The position numbers and the translations under genes are program-made. 14,104 nucleotides of DNA from contig DBBT01000058.1 in NCBI GenBank assembly GCA_002292345.1, forward strand, positions 1-14,104, read 5' to 3'. Positions 13,305-14,104 of the stretch are shown piece by piece (position 1 is the first letter of the stretch; each line of letters begins with the position of its first letter). This DNA comes from Opitutia bacterium UBA977. Lineage in GTDB: Bacteria; Verrucomicrobiota; Verrucomicrobiia; Opitutales; Coraliomargaritaceae. The notes under the pieces were generated by a model, which was not told the DNA's origin, did no database searches, and worked only from the letters and a program-made list of their open reading frames with translations.

Positions 13305-14104
<800 letters not shown>

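Overview
This 14.1 kb window is a bacterial core translation and transcription locus. Every gene lies on the + strand, in the order tuf (3' part), trpT, secE, nusG, rplK, rplA, rplJ, rplL, rpoB, rpoC, rpsL, rpsG, fusA (5' part). Both edges cut genes: about 150 codons of tuf lie to the left, and most of fusA lies to the right. No spacer exceeds 300 bases. I see no mobile element, CRISPR array or horizontally acquired cargo.

Organism: probably a member of the PVC group, most likely Verrucomicrobiota. The evidence is that tuf and tRNA-Trp sit directly upstream of secE-nusG-rplKAJL-rpoBC, an order I recall from Chlamydiae. The RpoB sequence around the rifampicin region is also Chlamydia-like, and most genes have weak or no Shine-Dalgarno sequence. 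This is inference from reading alone and would need a phylogeny.

Layout. (1) 1-786: EF-Tu end, then a hairpin terminator. (2) 807-1749: tRNA-Trp with encoded CCA, then secE only 12 nt downstream, then nusG. (3) 1756-3960: the L11, L1, L10 and L7/L12 genes, tightly packed except for a 133-nt spacer before rplL. That spacer folds on paper into a hairpin plus a three-way junction ending just before the rplL ribosome-binding site. (4) 4004-4060: a very strong intrinsic terminator/attenuator between rplL and rpoB. (5) 4126-12194: rpoB and rpoC, the RNA polymerase beta and beta' subunits, closed by a clear terminator. (6) 12246-14104: a new transcription unit, the str operon start (rpsL, rpsG, fusA), with candidate promoters in front.

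The products work together. SecE and NusG link to secretion and elongation, L11/L1/L10/L12 form the factor-binding stalk region of the 50S subunit, EF-Tu and EF-G are the factors using that stalk, S12 and S7 sit in the 30S decoding and tRNA sites, and beta/beta' make the RNA polymerase core. The RNA structures around rplL are placed where they could give many L12, fewer L10 and still fewer polymerase subunits.

The most unusual protein observation is in RpoC. The N-terminal zinc site and active site are intact, but all four cysteine positions of the second (C-terminal) zinc site appear replaced (D808, T883, T890, E893).
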